Positions 63,855 through 64,000 of a stretch of DNA of 64,000 nucleotides are shown in pieces. Within the stretch, counting starts at the first letter, position 1, and the number at the start of each line of letters is the position of its first letter. The stretch is taken from the NCBI RefSeq assembly GCF_003349955.1, contig NZ_QLKQ01000003.1:62001-126000 (forward strand). Reading direction: 5' to 3'. Source of the stretch: Azospirillum brasilense (GTDB lineage: Bacteria > Pseudomonadota > Alphaproteobacteria > Azospirillales > Azospirillaceae). The position numbers were made by a program, and so were the translations under genes. The notes below the pieces were generated by a model. The model had not been told where the DNA came from. It did no database searches and saw only the letters and a list, made by a program, of their open reading frames with translations.

Positions 63855-64000
63855 TCATTCCATCCGCCGCACCGCTCCCCCGGCCAGCGCGCGCAGCCGG
63901 CCGGCGCGGCCGTGGCCCGTCCCCCCGCCCGCCCCGTCTCCGGACGCGCTTCCCGCCGCCGCGATCACCGACAGCCGCCGCGCCAGCGCCCATTCCGGCG
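63855..64000 (-). CDS. C-terminal fragment of a minus-strand gene, start outside the window
   Basis: A minus-strand frame enters from the right edge and ends at TGA (63855-63857), giving about 48 residues (..EWALARRLSVIAAAG.., a Gly-rich stretch, ..AVRRME). It is convergent with the TRAP protein gene, 22 bp apart. Codon third positions are GC-rich like the neighbours. Too short to identify. Confidence 0.4.
   Translation of the reverse strand, partial: PEWALARRLSVIAAAGSASGDGAGGGTGHGRAGRLRALAGGAVRRME

Overview
The window is about 64 kb of GC-rich DNA with alphaproteobacterial gene content. I infer Azospirillum or a close Rhodospirillales relative from the mix of a nifQ gene, a formate-hydrogenlyase island, a very large two-partner-secretion adhesin, PAS/GGDEF and Cache/cyclase signalling proteins and a TRAP solute-binding protein. 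No 16S rRNA or other definitive marker is present. I saw no insertion sequence, integrase, plasmid origin or CRISPR array. The only RNA gene found is a tRNA-Trp(CCA).

Layout. 1-3.7 kb: minus-strand genes for NAD(P)H-hydrate dehydratase (cut by the window edge), a histidine phosphatase, a small hypothetical protein and a PAS-PAS-PAS-GGDEF diguanylate cyclase. 3.8-9.3 kb: transport and membrane genes (BetT-type BCCT carrier, a small membrane protein, an MprF-type flippase domain without its synthase domain, TrkH). 9.6-10.9 kb: a small winged-helix-like protein and a secreted hypothetical. 10.9-31.4 kb: one minus-strand locus reading tpsB (FhaC/ShlB transporter), tpsA (5972 residues), sapC-like gene, terminator. 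tpsA alone takes almost 18 kb and holds two families of internal repeats.

31.8-51.6 kb is a hydrogen/formate island. The minus arm has hydN, fdhF (cysteine in place of selenocysteine), a zinc-domain-less hypA-like gene and a LysR regulator. The plus arm has a hyfABCDEFGHI-hyfJ-hycI-focA operon of group 4 hydrogenase / formate hydrogenlyase type, many genes overlapping by ATGA. fdhD converges on focA at a shared terminator, and hypA-hypC-hupE lie divergently from fdhD. Together they would import or export formate, oxidise it at a Mo/W-bisMGD centre, pass electrons through HydN/HyfA/HyfH/HyfI to the NiFe subunit HyfG, make H2, and possibly move ions through HyfB/D/F. nifQ, a molybdenum donor gene for nitrogenase cofactor, follows convergently.

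52.7-64 kb: tRNA-Trp, a stand-alone sigma-70-like gene whose ribosome binding site lies inside a perfect hairpin, then a compact plus-strand run: patatin phospholipase, alanine-racemase-like protein lacking the catalytic tyrosine, Tat-exported ABC-type binding protein, a two-sensor-domain/MFS fusion, GNAT acetyltransferase, Cache-HAMP-adenylate cyclase, DctP-type TRAP binding protein. Genes in this run overlap or are separated by at most about 70 bp. Neither binding protein has its own permease nearby. This run is my best candidate for an undescribed sensing/transport system. Functions are assigned by recognising family motifs by eye; no searches were run.
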